DNA of 64,000 nucleotides from Rhodospirillaceae bacterium (GCA_028819475.1 JAPPLJ010000060.1:62001-126000), one strand, 5' to 3'; numbered from the stretch's first letter, positions 44,408-53,577 are shown. Numbers and translations are program-made. The notes: generated by a model from the sequence alone, not told the origin.

Positions 44408-46126
44408 ATGAGTGAAGACCGTTCCGGAACCGGACTCCGGAAAGATCCCCGGGATTACGATTTTGCCCTCGGCGCCTGGACGAGGAAGATCTCGACCGCA
44501 TCGCCCGAGGCCCAGGCCTGGTTCGATTTCGGCCTGAACTGGACCTATGCCTACAACCATGAAGAGGCCCTGGCCTGTTTTCGCGCGGCGCTCCAGCGCG
44601 ACCCGGACTGCGCGATGGCCTGGTGGGGCATCGCCTACGCCGGCGGGCCGTTCTACAACCGGCCGTGGATCCGCTACAGCGCGCGGGAAATCGCCGAAAC
44701 CCTGCCCCTGTGCCACGACGCGGCGGCCGAGGCGCGCCGCGCGCTGGAGCGGGCCGGCAACGGCAGGCCCGACGAACGCGCCCTGATCGAAGCGGTTGCG
44801 GCCCGGTACCGGTCGCGCGACGAATCCGACCCTCGCGTCCTGGACCGGTGGCACCGCGAATTCACCGGCGAAATGCGGAAGGTGCACGCCGCCTTCCCGC
44901 ACGACCCGGATATTGCCGCGCTCTTTGCGGAAGCGGCGATAACCTGCACGCCGCGGCAATTGTGGGACCTCAGGACCGGCGAGCCGAAGCCCGACGCCCT
45001 GACCGGGGAAGCGGTCGTCGTTCTGGAGACGGCGCTGAAGGAGATCGAAAGTTCCGGAGTGCCGCATCCGGGCATCCTTCACATCTACATCCATCTCATG
45101 GAGATGTCCGCGTCTCCGGAACGCGCCCTGCGCGCCGCCGACCTGCTGCGCGGGCTCGTGGCGGACGCCGGCCATATCGAGCATATGTCGGCGCATATCG
45201 ATATTCTGTGCGGCGACTATGCGCAGGCGGTCGAGCAGAACCGGCGCGCCGTCCGGGCCGACGACAAGTACCTGCGCTATGCCGGTCCGGATAACTTCTA
45301 TACGACGGCGCGGTGTCACAACCTGCATCTGCTCATGTATGCGGCCATGTTCCTCGGCCAGTACGAGACGGCGATCGCCGCCGCCGGCCGGATCTGCGAG
45401 ACGGCGACACCGGAGCTGATCGCCTCCAGCCCCCCCTTCATGGCCAGCATCCTGGACGGCTATTCCGCCATGCGGACCCATGTCTGGGTCCGCTTCGGCA
45501 AGTGGCGCGCGCTGATCGAAGACCGGCTCCCGGATGGCGCCGGGCAGGCTTTTATGCGCGTCGCGATGCATCGGTACGGCAGGGGCGTGGCCTACGCCGC
45601 GCTTGACGAGATCGAACGCGCGGAAACGGAGAAAGCAGGATTCGAGGCGTATTTCGAGACCGTTCCCGAAGATGCCGTGTTCCTCAGCAACACCGTCCGG
45701 GACATCCTGCAGGTCGGCAGGGCGATGCTGGACGGGGAACTGGAATACCGCAAACGGAACTACGACGCCGCGTTCGACGCGCTGCGCCGGGCGGTCGAAT
45801 ACGACGACAATCTCAATTTCACGGAACCCTGGGCCTGGATGCACCCGCCGCGCCACGCGCTGGGCGCGCTTTTGGTGCAGCAGGACCGGTTCGAAGAGGC
45901 CGAGGCCGTCTACCGGGCGGACCTCGGTTACACCGGCGACATCGCCCGATGCAGCCGGCACCCCGACAATGTCTGGGCGCTGCACGGGCTGCTGGAGTGC
46001 GTGAAGAGAAACGGCGACTCGAACGAGGCGCGGATGCTCGGGCAGAAGCTGACGACGGCCCTGGCAAGAACGGACCTTCCCATATGGGCGTCCTGCTATT
46101 GCCGGACGCAAAAGGGGACCGGCTAA
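44408..46126 (+). CDS. Tetratricopeptide-repeat protein
   Basis: 572 residues with TPR-like helical pairs. Clear ones are NHEEALACFRAALQRDPDCAMAW (about 50-72, written here in part: EALACFRAALQRDPDC), YAQAVEQNRRAVRADDKYL, and NYDAAFDALRRAVEYDDNLN with RFEEAEAVYRADLG near the end. HMSAHIDILCGDYA and HIYIHLMEMSASPERAL are His-rich. No signal peptide. Similar cytosolic TPR proteins of this length are widespread and uncharacterised. Flanked on both sides by minisatellites, so it is probably a separate unit. Confidence 0.82.
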   Translation: MSEDRSGTGLRKDPRDYDFALGAWTRKISTASPEAQAWFDFGLNWTYAYNHEEALACFRAALQRDPDCAMAWWGIAYAGGPFYNRPWIRYSAREIAETLPLCHDAAAEARRALERAGNGRPDERALIEAVAARYRSRDESDPRVLDRWHREFTGEMRKVHAAFPHDPDIAALFAEAAITCTPRQLWDLRTGEPKPDALTGEAVVVLETALKEIESSGVPHPGILHIYIHLMEMSASPERALRAADLLRGLVADAGHIEHMSAHIDILCGDYAQAVEQNRRAVRADDKYLRYAGPDNFYTTARCHNLHLLMYAAMFLGQYETAIAAAGRICETATPELIASSPPFMASILDGYSAMRTHVWVRFGKWRALIEDRLPDGAGQAFMRVAMHRYGRGVAYAALDEIERAETEKAGFEAYFETVPEDAVFLSNTVRDILQVGRAMLDGELEYRKRNYDAAFDALRRAVEYDDNLNFTEPWAWMHPPRHALGALLVQQDRFEEAEAVYRADLGYTGDIARCSRHPDNVWALHGLLECVKRNGDSNEARMLGQKLTTALARTDLPIWASCYCRTQKGTG

Positions 46127-46165
46127 AAAAGATCGTCGCGACCGCGAACACGGCCGTCGCCGCCG

Positions 46166-46225
46166 CCCGTTCGCTATCTGCCCGTTCGCTATCTGCCCGT
46201 TCGCTATCTGCCCGTTCGCTATCTG
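46166..46225. repeat. 15-bp minisatellite, four perfect copies
   Basis: Unit CCCGTTCGCTATCTG repeated exactly four times, 39 bases after the TPR gene. Array length and copy number match the ones at 34134 and 44254, with a different unit. Confidence 0.9.
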
Positions 46226-46285
46226 AAAGCCGCAGGTTCGGGTCGCGCCCGGGTGCCGACGAACATCGATGCCCGACAATCGATG

Positions 46286-46307
46286 AAAAAAGCAGCCTTT
46301 TCGGCTG
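46286..46307 (-). terminator. Minus-strand intrinsic terminator-like hairpin
   Basis: On the minus strand CAGCC-GAAAA-GGCTG followed by GC and T6. Plus strand shows the A-run first. No annotated minus-strand gene ends here, so it could stop read-through from the FAH operon or an antisense RNA. Confidence 0.4.
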
Positions 46308-46344
46308 ACCGAATTCGTCACAAGTGACTGAATTCGTCACAAGT
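46306..46344 (+). promoter_or_regulatory. Tandem dyad operators upstream of the SDR gene
   Basis: Two 20-base copies (TGAC-Y-GAATTCGTCACAAGT) repeated with a 19-base period. Each contains TGAC and GTCA around GAATTC, a near-palindrome. Such tandem sites suit a TetR- or MarR-type repressor; no regulator gene is next to it. Confidence 0.5.
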
Positions 46345-46417
46345 ATGATCGTTGTGCGCGTAAAAAGGGTCTGCCGTGCTGCTTTCCACGGCAGACGGAA
46401 GTTGCAGGTAAATTCTT

Positions 46418-47194
46418 ATGGCGTCATCGGAATCGGATCGGAACCTGGGTGTCGTGATCGGCGGTGCGCGGGGAATCGGGCTGGCCGCCGGACGGTGTTT
46501 GCTGCGCGACGGCTGGCGGGTCGTCGTCGCCGACCTCGATTCGCCGGAAGCGAGCGAACCCGGCAACCCGGACAAGCCGGACAATGCCGGGAACGGCCTG
46601 CACTATATCCAAACGGATGTCGCCGATAGCGCATCGATGGATCGGTTGGCGGCGGAAGTGGAGAAGATGGGCGGCGGGTCGGTGCATGGGCTGGTGAACG
46701 CCGCCGGCTATAACCGCCACGGGGCTGTGAGCGAGATCGACGATCGGACCTGGCAGGGCCTGCTGGACGTCCATCTGGGCGGCGTCATCCGGGCCTGCCG
46801 CGCCTTTTATCCGTCGCTCCGCCGGGCTCGCGGCGCGGTGGTCAACTTTTCCTCCATCGGCGCGCGGATCGGCCGGCCGCGCCGCGCGCCTTATGGCGCC
46901 GCCAAGGCCGGCATCGAAGCGTTGACCCGAACGCTCGCCATCGAATGGGCGGCCGATGGCGTCAGGGTCAACGCGGTCGCGCCGGGCATCGTCGACACCC
47001 GCATGATCCGGCAGAATATCGAACGGGGGCTGGTCGATCCGGAGCGCTTGCGGCGCAGCATCCCGCTCGGCCGCTTCGCCGAGCCGGCCGAGGTCGCCGA
47101 GGCCGTGGCCTTTCTCCTGTCGGGCCGGGCGGGCTACATTACCGGCCAGACCCTGGCGGTCGACGGCGGCCTGTTGGCGAACGGCGACCGGTAG
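46418..47194 (+). CDS. SDR family oxidoreductase
   Basis: 258 residues. Cofactor loop VVIGGARGIGLAAG, NAAGYN, catalytic Ser in VNFSSIGARIG and YGAAKAG (Y-x3-K), plus VAPGIVDTRM and GQTLAVDGGLL. An intact classical SDR. ADLDSPEAS (acidic residue after the second strand) points to NAD. It is followed after 15 bases by the ferredoxin gene, so the two form one unit. Substrate unknown; likely an alcohol from P450 or hydratase chemistry. Confidence 0.9.
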   Translation: MASSESDRNLGVVIGGARGIGLAAGRCLLRDGWRVVVADLDSPEASEPGNPDKPDNAGNGLHYIQTDVADSASMDRLAAEVEKMGGGSVHGLVNAAGYNRHGAVSEIDDRTWQGLLDVHLGGVIRACRAFYPSLRRARGAVVNFSSIGARIGRPRRAPYGAAKAGIEALTRTLAIEWAADGVRVNAVAPGIVDTRMIRQNIERGLVDPERLRRSIPLGRFAEPAEVAEAVAFLLSGRAGYITGQTLAVDGGLLANGDR

Positions 47195-47209
47195 GACGGG
47201 GAGGTGCCG

Positions 47210-47419
47210 ATGGCGCGACGCCTGAAGATCATCGTCGACCGGGACAAGTGCGTCGGTTCGGGCGAATGCGTTTTTACCGCGCCGGAAGTGTTCGACCAGG
47301 ACGAGGACGACGGCATCGTCGTATTGCTGACCGACACGCCGGAGGAAGCGCTTTGGGATTCCGCGCGCCAGGCCGCGCGCCAATGCCCTGCCAATGCCAT
47401 AAGGGTGGAGGAAGGGTAG
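47210..47419 (+). CDS. Small ferredoxin of the P450-partner type
   Basis: 69 residues. IIVDRDKCVGSGECVFTAPE gives C-x5-C and QCPANAIRV the last Cys-Pro; the residue where a fourth cluster ligand would lie is Gly or Glu, so a [3Fe-4S] or similar cluster is likely. Such ferredoxins pass electrons to cytochrome P450s; one is encoded at 49333-50574 on the other strand. GGGGAGG precedes the ATG at 47210, favouring it over the GTG at 47204. Confidence 0.87.
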   Translation: MARRLKIIVDRDKCVGSGECVFTAPEVFDQDEDDGIVVLLTDTPEEALWDSARQAARQCPANAIRVEEG

Positions 47420-47425
47420 GGAGCC

Positions 47426-48358
47426 CTACATCACCGGATTGCGCAGTTCTCCGAGTTTCTCGATGCGGGCGACGACGGTCTGGCCAGAGCGCAGATAATA
47501 TTTCTCGGGTTCGTCCCGCGCCAGCGCGACACCGGATGGGGTGCCGGTGATCAGGATGTCACCGGTTTCCAGCCCGGTGCGCGACCACCAGGCGATCAGC
47601 TCGGCGACCGGGAACATCATGTCCGCGGTGTTCGCGTCCTGCCGGACCTCGCCGTCGACTTCCAGCGTAAGCTGCAACGCCTGCGGATCGCCGACCGCAT
47701 CGGCCGTCGTCAGCCACGGCCCCATCGGCGCGAAACCGGGAAAATTCTTGGCCAGCACGATGCCGATCTGGGCTTCCATCTCACGCCGCTGGATGCCGCG
47801 CGCGCCGGCGTCGTTGCAGATGGCATAGCCGGCGACATGGTCGAGCGCCCGTTCGGCGGTCACGTTCAGCGCCGGAGAACCGATAACGACGGCGAGTTCG
47901 ATCTCGTAGTCGAGATCGTCGACCCCATCGGGTATGCACAGCGGGTCGTACGGTCCGGTCAGGCTGGACGGGAATTTCGCGAACGCGGTGGGGAATTTCG
48001 GAATTTCCACCTTCCGGCCGCGCTTCGCCCAAATTTCCTGGCCCTCGCGGACATGGTCCATATAGTTGCGCCCCGCGGCGATGATCTTGCCCGGCCGCGG
48101 GACCGGCGGGCCGAAACGCCATTCGGCCGGATCGGCCGGCGCGAGCCCGGCATCGCCGATACGCTCCCCGATTTCGGCCAGGCGGGCCAGCCCTTCGGGA
48201 GCAAGCCAACGGTACCCGACGGGATCGGCCAGGTCCGGCGGCAGCCCTGCACCGACGGCATTGGCAGCGTCCGGGATAGCGAACAGGCCGCCGGCGGCGT
48301 CGACCAGGGCGAGACTCCGGCGGGCGTCCTGCCGGTGAACGAGATTGGCGATGCGCAC
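47426..48358 (-). CDS. Fumarylacetoacetate hydrolase family protein
   Basis: 310 residues. The FAH core begins at GKIIAAGRNYMDHVREGQ and includes DLDYEIELAVVIGSPALNVT (metal Asp/Glu), AICNDAGARGIQRREMEAQI and TGDILITGTPSGVALARDEP. The start GTG at 48358 (RIANLVHRQDARRSLALVDA) fits the family; no ATG is in frame and the frame is open upstream only as shadow of the bicupin gene. Follows that gene by 29 bases. It hydrolyses C-C bonds of acylpyruvate-like or oxo acids, or acts as isomerase/decarboxylase. Confidence 0.88.
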   Translation of the reverse strand: MRIANLVHRQDARRSLALVDAAGGLFAIPDAANAVGAGLPPDLADPVGYRWLAPEGLARLAEIGERIGDAGLAPADPAEWRFGPPVPRPGKIIAAGRNYMDHVREGQEIWAKRGRKVEIPKFPTAFAKFPSSLTGPYDPLCIPDGVDDLDYEIELAVVIGSPALNVTAERALDHVAGYAICNDAGARGIQRREMEAQIGIVLAKNFPGFAPMGPWLTTADAVGDPQALQLTLEVDGEVRQDANTADMMFPVAELIAWWSRTGLETGDILITGTPSGVALARDEPEKYYLRSGQTVVARIEKLGELRNPVM

Positions 48359-48387
48359 GGCGGGGCGGCTTTCCGGTGCAATGGCCC

Positions 48388-49257
48388 TCAGAACAGGTCG
48401 AACGGCACCTTCTCGCCATTCGGGCCCCAGCCGACGATCAGCAGCGTGGCGTCCGTCACCGCCTCGAGGGGCGGATGGTCCTCGCCGCCCGGCAGGACGA
48501 AATAGGACAGCGTATCGAAGTCCGCGCCGGCGAAAGAAAGATCGCCGTCGAGCAGGAACACCGCACGGTGGCCTTCGGGCACTGCCCCGGGCAGGGCCGC
48601 GCCTGCCGCGATGCGCGCCATCTTGATGTTCGGTCCGCATTCGAAGAAGTAGGCCAGGTCCCTGGCCTCGACGCCGGGCAGGCCGGAATGCGCGCGCCAG
48701 GGCATACCGGTCGAACGCAGCACGACATAGCTGTTGAGCCGGGGCGCCGGATATTCGATCCGTTCTCCGGTCAGCTCCTCCAGAATCGCCTCGTAGGCGT
48801 CGCGCTTGCGGCCGTTCGGGAAGGTGTAGACGCCTTCCTCGAAGGTGCCGGTCTCGGCGAGCCGGCGCTGGGCGTCGACCACCTCTTCCGGTTCCGGATA
48901 GGGGATGCCGGACGGGCCTTCGAACTGGATGTCGGCGAAATGGAGCTGCTCGCCGTTGCCGATCGGCTTGACCGGGCCGTAATAGGCGCCCTCCGGGATG
49001 TAGAGACAGTCGCCGGGCCCGTAGACCTCGCTGCCGTATTTCATCTTGCCGGACAGCACATAGCGCACCTGCTGGAAGGTGTGCCGGTGGCGCGGCGAAT
49101 GATAGTAGGGCTCGGCATATAGGCTGCCGATCCGCGCGGCGATCCGCCGGCTCTTGTCAAAAAAGCCTTGGTAGCGCTGGTTGTAGCCGGGCCGCACGCC
49201 GATATCGACCCAGGGCAGGTCCGCCTCGCGGACGCCGGTTGCTCCGTGCAAGTTCAT
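48388..49257 (-). CDS. Two-domain cupin protein
   Basis: 289 residues, bicupin. First cupin about 45-110 (YHSPRHRHTFQQVRYVLSGK, then PEGAYYGP) with the His-x-His metal ligands; second about 215-285 (MARIAAGAALPGAVPEGHRA, VFLLDGDLSFAGADFDTL). It could be a ring-cleaving or other dioxygenase. The following FAH gene makes a cleavage-then-hydrolysis order like gentisate degradation thinkable, but this is inference. GAGGGAGA lies eight bases before ATG. Confidence 0.75.
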   Translation of the reverse strand: MNLHGATGVREADLPWVDIGVRPGYNQRYQGFFDKSRRIAARIGSLYAEPYYHSPRHRHTFQQVRYVLSGKMKYGSEVYGPGDCLYIPEGAYYGPVKPIGNGEQLHFADIQFEGPSGIPYPEPEEVVDAQRRLAETGTFEEGVYTFPNGRKRDAYEAILEELTGERIEYPAPRLNSYVVLRSTGMPWRAHSGLPGVEARDLAYFFECGPNIKMARIAAGAALPGAVPEGHRAVFLLDGDLSFAGADFDTLSYFVLPGGEDHPPLEAVTDATLLIVGWGPNGEKVPFDLF

Positions 49258-49332
49258 TGCTGTTTCTCCCTCAGGTCGCGACCGCCGGCCCCGGTCCGGT
49301 CGAGCGGGATTATGGCCGGGCCGGCCGGCGTG

Positions 49333-50574
49333 TCAAACCGGCCGCGCCTGCCAGACCACCGGCAGTTCGTAGAGGCCGTAGATCTGCGAATCGTATTTGA
49401 AGGCCAGCCGGTGCAGCGGCTCTGCAGTCCGCAGGTCCGGGAACCGCTCGAAGAGCTTGCGGAAAACGACCTGCAACTCGACCCGCGCCAGCCCCTGGCC
49501 GAGGCAGCGGTGAATGCCGTAGCCGAAGGACATGTGGTGGGTTGCCCGGCGGGTGATGTCGAACCGGTCCGGATCCGGAAACTGGTCCGGGTCGCGGTTG
49601 ACCGAAGGCGACAGCGCGAACACCCCGTCGCCCTTGCGGATCGTCACGCCGGCGACCTCGACATCCTCCAGCGCGACGCGGCGCGGCGCAAACTGGACCG
49701 GCGACAGGAAGCGCAGCAGTTCCTCGACCGCCGATTCCGTGAGCGACGGATCGGCCTTGAAGGCGGCGAGCTGGTCCGGGTGCTCCAGCAGCAGAACGAC
49801 TCCCAGCGCGATCATGTTGGTCGTCGTATCGTGGCCGGCGCGCAGGATCATCGAGCAGATGTTGGCCAGGTCCTCGCGGCTCAGGTCGCCGGGCAGGACA
49901 TGGTCCCGGATCACGCGGCCGAGCATGTCGTCGGCGGGTTGCCGCTCCTTCGCAGCGATCAGCTGCCGGCAGTATTCGACCAGGTCATTGGCCGACTGCG
50001 CCGCTTCGTCGGCCGATTGGGACAGGCCGTGCCGCCCGGCGGCGCATTTCAGAATGTAGGTGTGATCCTCGTAGGGCGAGCCGAACAGCTCGCACATCAC
50101 CAGGGCCGGCAGTTCGACGGCGAGGTCCGCCACCAGATCCCTGGGCGGACCCTTTTCCGCCATTGCGTCGAGCAGCCCGTCGGTCAGCCGTTCGATCTGC
50201 GGCTTCAGGGCAAGCATCCGCTTGGTCGTGAATTCCCGGGTGAACATGCGCCGGAAATGATCGTGGCGCGGGTTGTCCATTCCGACGAAGGCGCGTTCCA
50301 GCTTGTCGATGGCGCGGCGCGCTTCGGTGACGGTGGGGAAGTCCTCGCGGGCGAATGCGCCGCTGAAGCGCTCGTCGAGCAGGACCTTCTGATAATGCTC
50401 GTAGCGGGTCAGCAGCCAGGCGCTCTGGCCGTTCCACAGGGTAACGGGTGCAATCGGGCAGGTCTCCCGGGCAAGGGCGTATTCCCCGGGCAGGTCGAAC
50501 TGCCGGTCGCGCGCGAACGGAAAGGCGGGAGGCGCCGTGCCGGCCGAGAACGGGCAACCCACGTCATCCGGCAT
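49333..50574 (-). CDS. Cytochrome P450
   Basis: 413 residues, soluble bacterial P450. Oxygen-binding helix I RAGHDTTTNMIALG (about 245), ExxR in VEELLRFLSPV and heme loop FGYGIHRCLGQGLARVEL (Cys about 355). The ATG at 50574 has GAGAGG five bases upstream; earlier in-frame Met codons lie in non-conserved sequence. It lies 75 bases upstream of the bicupin gene on the same strand, and the ferredoxin at 47210 is a plausible electron donor. It hydroxylates an unknown substrate. Confidence 0.95.
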   Translation of the reverse strand: MPDDVGCPFSAGTAPPAFPFARDRQFDLPGEYALARETCPIAPVTLWNGQSAWLLTRYEHYQKVLLDERFSGAFAREDFPTVTEARRAIDKLERAFVGMDNPRHDHFRRMFTREFTTKRMLALKPQIERLTDGLLDAMAEKGPPRDLVADLAVELPALVMCELFGSPYEDHTYILKCAAGRHGLSQSADEAAQSANDLVEYCRQLIAAKERQPADDMLGRVIRDHVLPGDLSREDLANICSMILRAGHDTTTNMIALGVVLLLEHPDQLAAFKADPSLTESAVEELLRFLSPVQFAPRRVALEDVEVAGVTIRKGDGVFALSPSVNRDPDQFPDPDRFDITRRATHHMSFGYGIHRCLGQGLARVELQVVFRKLFERFPDLRTAEPLHRLAFKYDSQIYGLYELPVVWQARPV

Positions 50575-50767
50575 GTTGACCTCTCCCGTTGTCATTCGAG
50601 GGTTCGGGCTTATCGCTTCCGGCGGCCGGCGCCCGCCATCCGCCCGCATCCTGTCCCGGCCGTCTTGAATGAACGGGTGCGCATGCTATTGATCGGCGCC
50701 GCAATTGTGAAGCCTGCCCATCGTGCCGACCGTTCAATCCTGCGCCCTCCTGCAAGCCGATCCGGAA

Positions 50768-51664
50768 TTATCGGCCGGTCCGGCCCACCCGGACACCGGC
50801 GGCGTCCTCCATCGGCAGGATGACCGAGGCGATGTCGTCGCCGGCATGGCCGCGGGCGGCGGCGTCGGCGAAGAGTGTCATGGCGGTTTCTCCGAGCGCC
50901 AGCCGGATGCCTTCGGCCGCCGCCAGGTCGAGCGCGCCCTGGAGGTCTTTCCTGATGGTCTCGATCGAAGCCGCCGCCCTGAAATCGCGCGGCAGGAAAT
51001 GGCCGGGAACGACGCGCTCGAGCGTCCGGCTGTAGGCAGAACTCTGCGACAGGACTTCGTAGAGCGCATCGGCGTCGATACCGGCTTTCGCGCCGAGCAC
51101 CATGGCCTCGGCGATCAGCGCATGGCTGGTGATCGTGATCAGGTTGTTGCACAGCTTTGCCGTCACGCCGGCGCCGGTTCCGCCGACATGAAAGGTCCGC
51201 CTGGCGAGACTGTCGAACAGCGGCCCGGCGGCCGCGACCGCCGCCTTTTCCCCGCCGGCGATGATGGTGAGCGCGCCCGACGCAGCGGCATGGGGCCCGC
51301 CGCTGACCGGCGCGTCGATGTAGCTTGCGCCGGCGGCTTCGAGCGCCCGGCCGATCTCGCGGGACGCCATCGGGTCAATGGTTGCGAAGTCGATGCACAG
51401 CGGCGGCACGGAGCCGGCGGCGAGCACGCCGTCCGGGCCGGTGAAGACGGCGCGCGACTGGTCGGGCGTCACCCGGCAGGCGCAGAACGCCTCGACGCGG
51501 CCGGCCACGCCGGCGGCCGATTCCCCGGCCACGGCCCCTTGCGCAACCAGGGCATCGACCGCTTCGGCGCTGGCGCTGAAAACATGGACCTCGTGGCCCG
51601 CCTCGACCAGGCGGCGCGCCATGGGGCGGCCCATCAGGCCGAGCCCGACAAACCCGATCTTCAT
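50768..51664 (-). CDS. 3-hydroxyisobutyrate dehydrogenase-like NAD(P) oxidoreductase
   Basis: 298 residues, beta-hydroxyacid dehydrogenase family. GFVGLGLMGRPMARRLVEAG (cofactor loop), IDAPVSGGPHAAASGALTII (substrate loop) and GAGVTAKLCNNLITI with the catalytic Lys at about 170. It oxidises a beta-hydroxy acid or reduces a semialdehyde. The ATG is divergent from the Old Yellow Enzyme gene with 44 bases between starts, so a shared promoter region is likely. Confidence 0.9.
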   Translation of the reverse strand: MKIGFVGLGLMGRPMARRLVEAGHEVHVFSASAEAVDALVAQGAVAGESAAGVAGRVEAFCACRVTPDQSRAVFTGPDGVLAAGSVPPLCIDFATIDPMASREIGRALEAAGASYIDAPVSGGPHAAASGALTIIAGGEKAAVAAAGPLFDSLARRTFHVGGTGAGVTAKLCNNLITITSHALIAEAMVLGAKAGIDADALYEVLSQSSAYSRTLERVVPGHFLPRDFRAAASIETIRKDLQGALDLAAAEGIRLALGETAMTLFADAAARGHAGDDIASVILPMEDAAGVRVGRTGR

Positions 51665-51708
51665 GGGCTCCCTCCGTCGAAGCGTTCCGTTACGCCGGAC
51701 CGGGCGTC

Positions 51709-52839
51709 GTGAGCGCGTCCGCCGACAGGCTGTTCGAACCGCAGCCGTTCGGCCCGGCGACGCTCCGCAACCGGATCGTCATGGCGCCGATGACGCGCAA
51801 GCGCTCGCCGGGCGGCGTGCCGAACGAAGAGGTTGCCGCCTACTACCGGCGGCGCGGCGAAGGCGGCGCCGGCCTGATCTTCAGCGAGGGCGCCTTCATC
51901 GACCATCCGTCCGCCCAGGCCCACGAGGGCAACGCCTACAACAACATCCCGCATTTTTTCGGGCGCGAGGCGCTGCGCGGATGGGAGCGCGTCCTGGCGG
52001 AGGTCCGCGGCGCCGGCGCGCTCTTCGTCCCGCAACTGTGGCATGTCGGCGAGGTCAGGCGCCTCGGCATGGCGGACGATCCGGCCGTGCCGGGTTACGG
52101 GCCGCGCGAGATCGTTGAGGACGGCAAGGCCGTCGTGAAGGCGATGTCGGAGCGGGACTGCGAAGAAATCGCGGACTCCTACGCCCGGTGCGCCCGCACG
52201 GCGCGCGAGATGGGCTGCGGCGGCGTCGCGCTGCACGGCGCCCACGGCTACCTCATGGACCAGTTCTTCTGGCCCGAATCCAACCGCCGGAGCGACCGCT
52301 ACGGCGGCGGGATGGAAAATCGCAGCCGGCTCGCCTGCCTCGTCGTCGCGCGGATTCGCGACGCCGTCGGCCCCGGCTTCCCCATCGTCTTTCGCTTCTC
52401 GCAATGGAAGATGACCGACTACGACGCCCGCATCGCCGGGTCGCCGGCAGAACTCGGGATACTGCTGGACCGGCTGGTCGCCGCCGGCGTCGACTGGTTC
52501 GACGTCAGCACCCGGCGCTTCTGGGAACCGGCGTTCGAGGGCGATACGCGCAGCCTCGCAGCGTGGACCCGGCATTTGTCCGGCAAGCCGGCGATTGCCG
52601 TCGGCAGCATCGGACTCGACCGGCCCCACCAGTCCAAAGTCTTCCGGGACAAGGTGGATATTGCCGCGAAATACGCCGACGTCGAGCCGGTCGTCGAGGC
52701 GCTGGCCCGGCGCGATTTCGATCTTGCCGCCGTCGGCCGGGCCATCCTGGCGGATCCGGAATGGCCCGAGAAAGTCCGGACCGGCCGGACCGCGGAAATC
52801 CGCCCTTTCGAGCGTGCGGACCTGGCGGCTTATTGGTGA
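51709..52839 (+). CDS. Old Yellow Enzyme family NADH:flavin oxidoreductase
   Basis: 376 residues, TIM barrel with FMN. NRIVMAPMTRKRSPGGVPNE at the start, GAGLIFSEGAFI, ALHGAHGYLMDQFFWPESN with the HGAHGYL catalytic His pair, and RYGGGMENRSRL. FMN phosphate site in VAVGSIGL and AVGRAILADPEW. GTG start. It reduces activated C=C bonds or nitro compounds; substrate unknown. Divergent from the HIBADH-like gene. Confidence 0.9.
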   Translation: MSASADRLFEPQPFGPATLRNRIVMAPMTRKRSPGGVPNEEVAAYYRRRGEGGAGLIFSEGAFIDHPSAQAHEGNAYNNIPHFFGREALRGWERVLAEVRGAGALFVPQLWHVGEVRRLGMADDPAVPGYGPREIVEDGKAVVKAMSERDCEEIADSYARCARTAREMGCGGVALHGAHGYLMDQFFWPESNRRSDRYGGGMENRSRLACLVVARIRDAVGPGFPIVFRFSQWKMTDYDARIAGSPAELGILLDRLVAAGVDWFDVSTRRFWEPAFEGDTRSLAAWTRHLSGKPAIAVGSIGLDRPHQSKVFRDKVDIAAKYADVEPVVEALARRDFDLAAVGRAILADPEWPEKVRTGRTAEIRPFERADLAAYW

Positions 52840-52847
52840 CCGCCGGA

Positions 52848-53540
52848 TCACGGCGCCGGGTGGAGGACCGTTTCCTCCGTCCAGACGCCCTCCAGACCGC
52901 GGACATGTTCCGGGAAATCCGGAGTTTCCCGAATCGGGCCCGCCAAGAGCGCGTCGACACGCATGGCTTCCGCCGACGCAATCTCGTCGACGCAATCGCA
53001 GAGCGGTTCCGGTGAATTATCGTCCGTTCGGCGCGCATGGTTCTGCGCATAGCCCTGGCCCGCGCCTGCTTCCGACAGCAGTCTTGCGAACGCCGTCCCG
53101 AACGTCTCGCGCCACCATTCGCGGAATTCGCCGGGACCGACCTTCGGGTTGCGCCGGACCTTCAGAAACAGTTTCCGCCGTTCGCCGCCGAACGGGACAA
53201 GCGGATGTTCTTCGGTGAGGACGGCGAAGGCGCGGACCGGGCGGGCGAAGGTTTCCCGTTCGTCGCGCTTGAGGACCGGCCCGGCGCTGCGGTCGGCGAT
53301 GTGGTTCAGGCGGTGTTCCTCGTCCCTGTACCAGACCGCCGCCACGCCGTCGCACGGGATCGTCGGCATGCGCAGGCCCGGCAGCGCGACGGCGTCGCAC
53401 TGCACATAGCGGTGGATGTTGCGCCAGCGCGGCATGGACATGCCGAGCCGGGCGTGTTCGCGCCAGCGTGCCCGGAACGCCTCGCGGCTCATCTCCGGCC
53501 GGCGCTCGGCGAAATAGATCAGTTTGGGCCGGCCGCTCAC
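52848..53540 (-). CDS. EthD-domain protein, duplicated
   Basis: 230 residues with two EthD-like dimeric alpha-beta barrel halves (about 5-115 and 120-225). LIYFAERRPEMSREAFRARW opens the first and LFLKVRRNPKVGPGEFREWW the second; both share the R/F/W pattern of EthD. Such proteins accompany P450-type or other oxidation clusters, often without known enzymology. GTG start. Convergent with the OYE gene, and 37 bases downstream of the ABC permease gene. Confidence 0.8.
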   Translation of the reverse strand: MSGRPKLIYFAERRPEMSREAFRARWREHARLGMSMPRWRNIHRYVQCDAVALPGLRMPTIPCDGVAAVWYRDEEHRLNHIADRSAGPVLKRDERETFARPVRAFAVLTEEHPLVPFGGERRKLFLKVRRNPKVGPGEFREWWRETFGTAFARLLSEAGAGQGYAQNHARRTDDNSPEPLCDCVDEIASAEAMRVDALLAGPIRETPDFPEHVRGLEGVWTEETVLHPAP

Positions 53541-53577
53541 CGTGGCGGAAGCGATGCCGCGGCCTTACCGTCGGCGG

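Noticed and set aside
43910..46321. An 803-codon open frame on the minus strand, with short QIANG repeats
   Set aside because: The repeats come from the minisatellite at 46166-46225; the plus strand encodes the desaturase end and a TPR protein.
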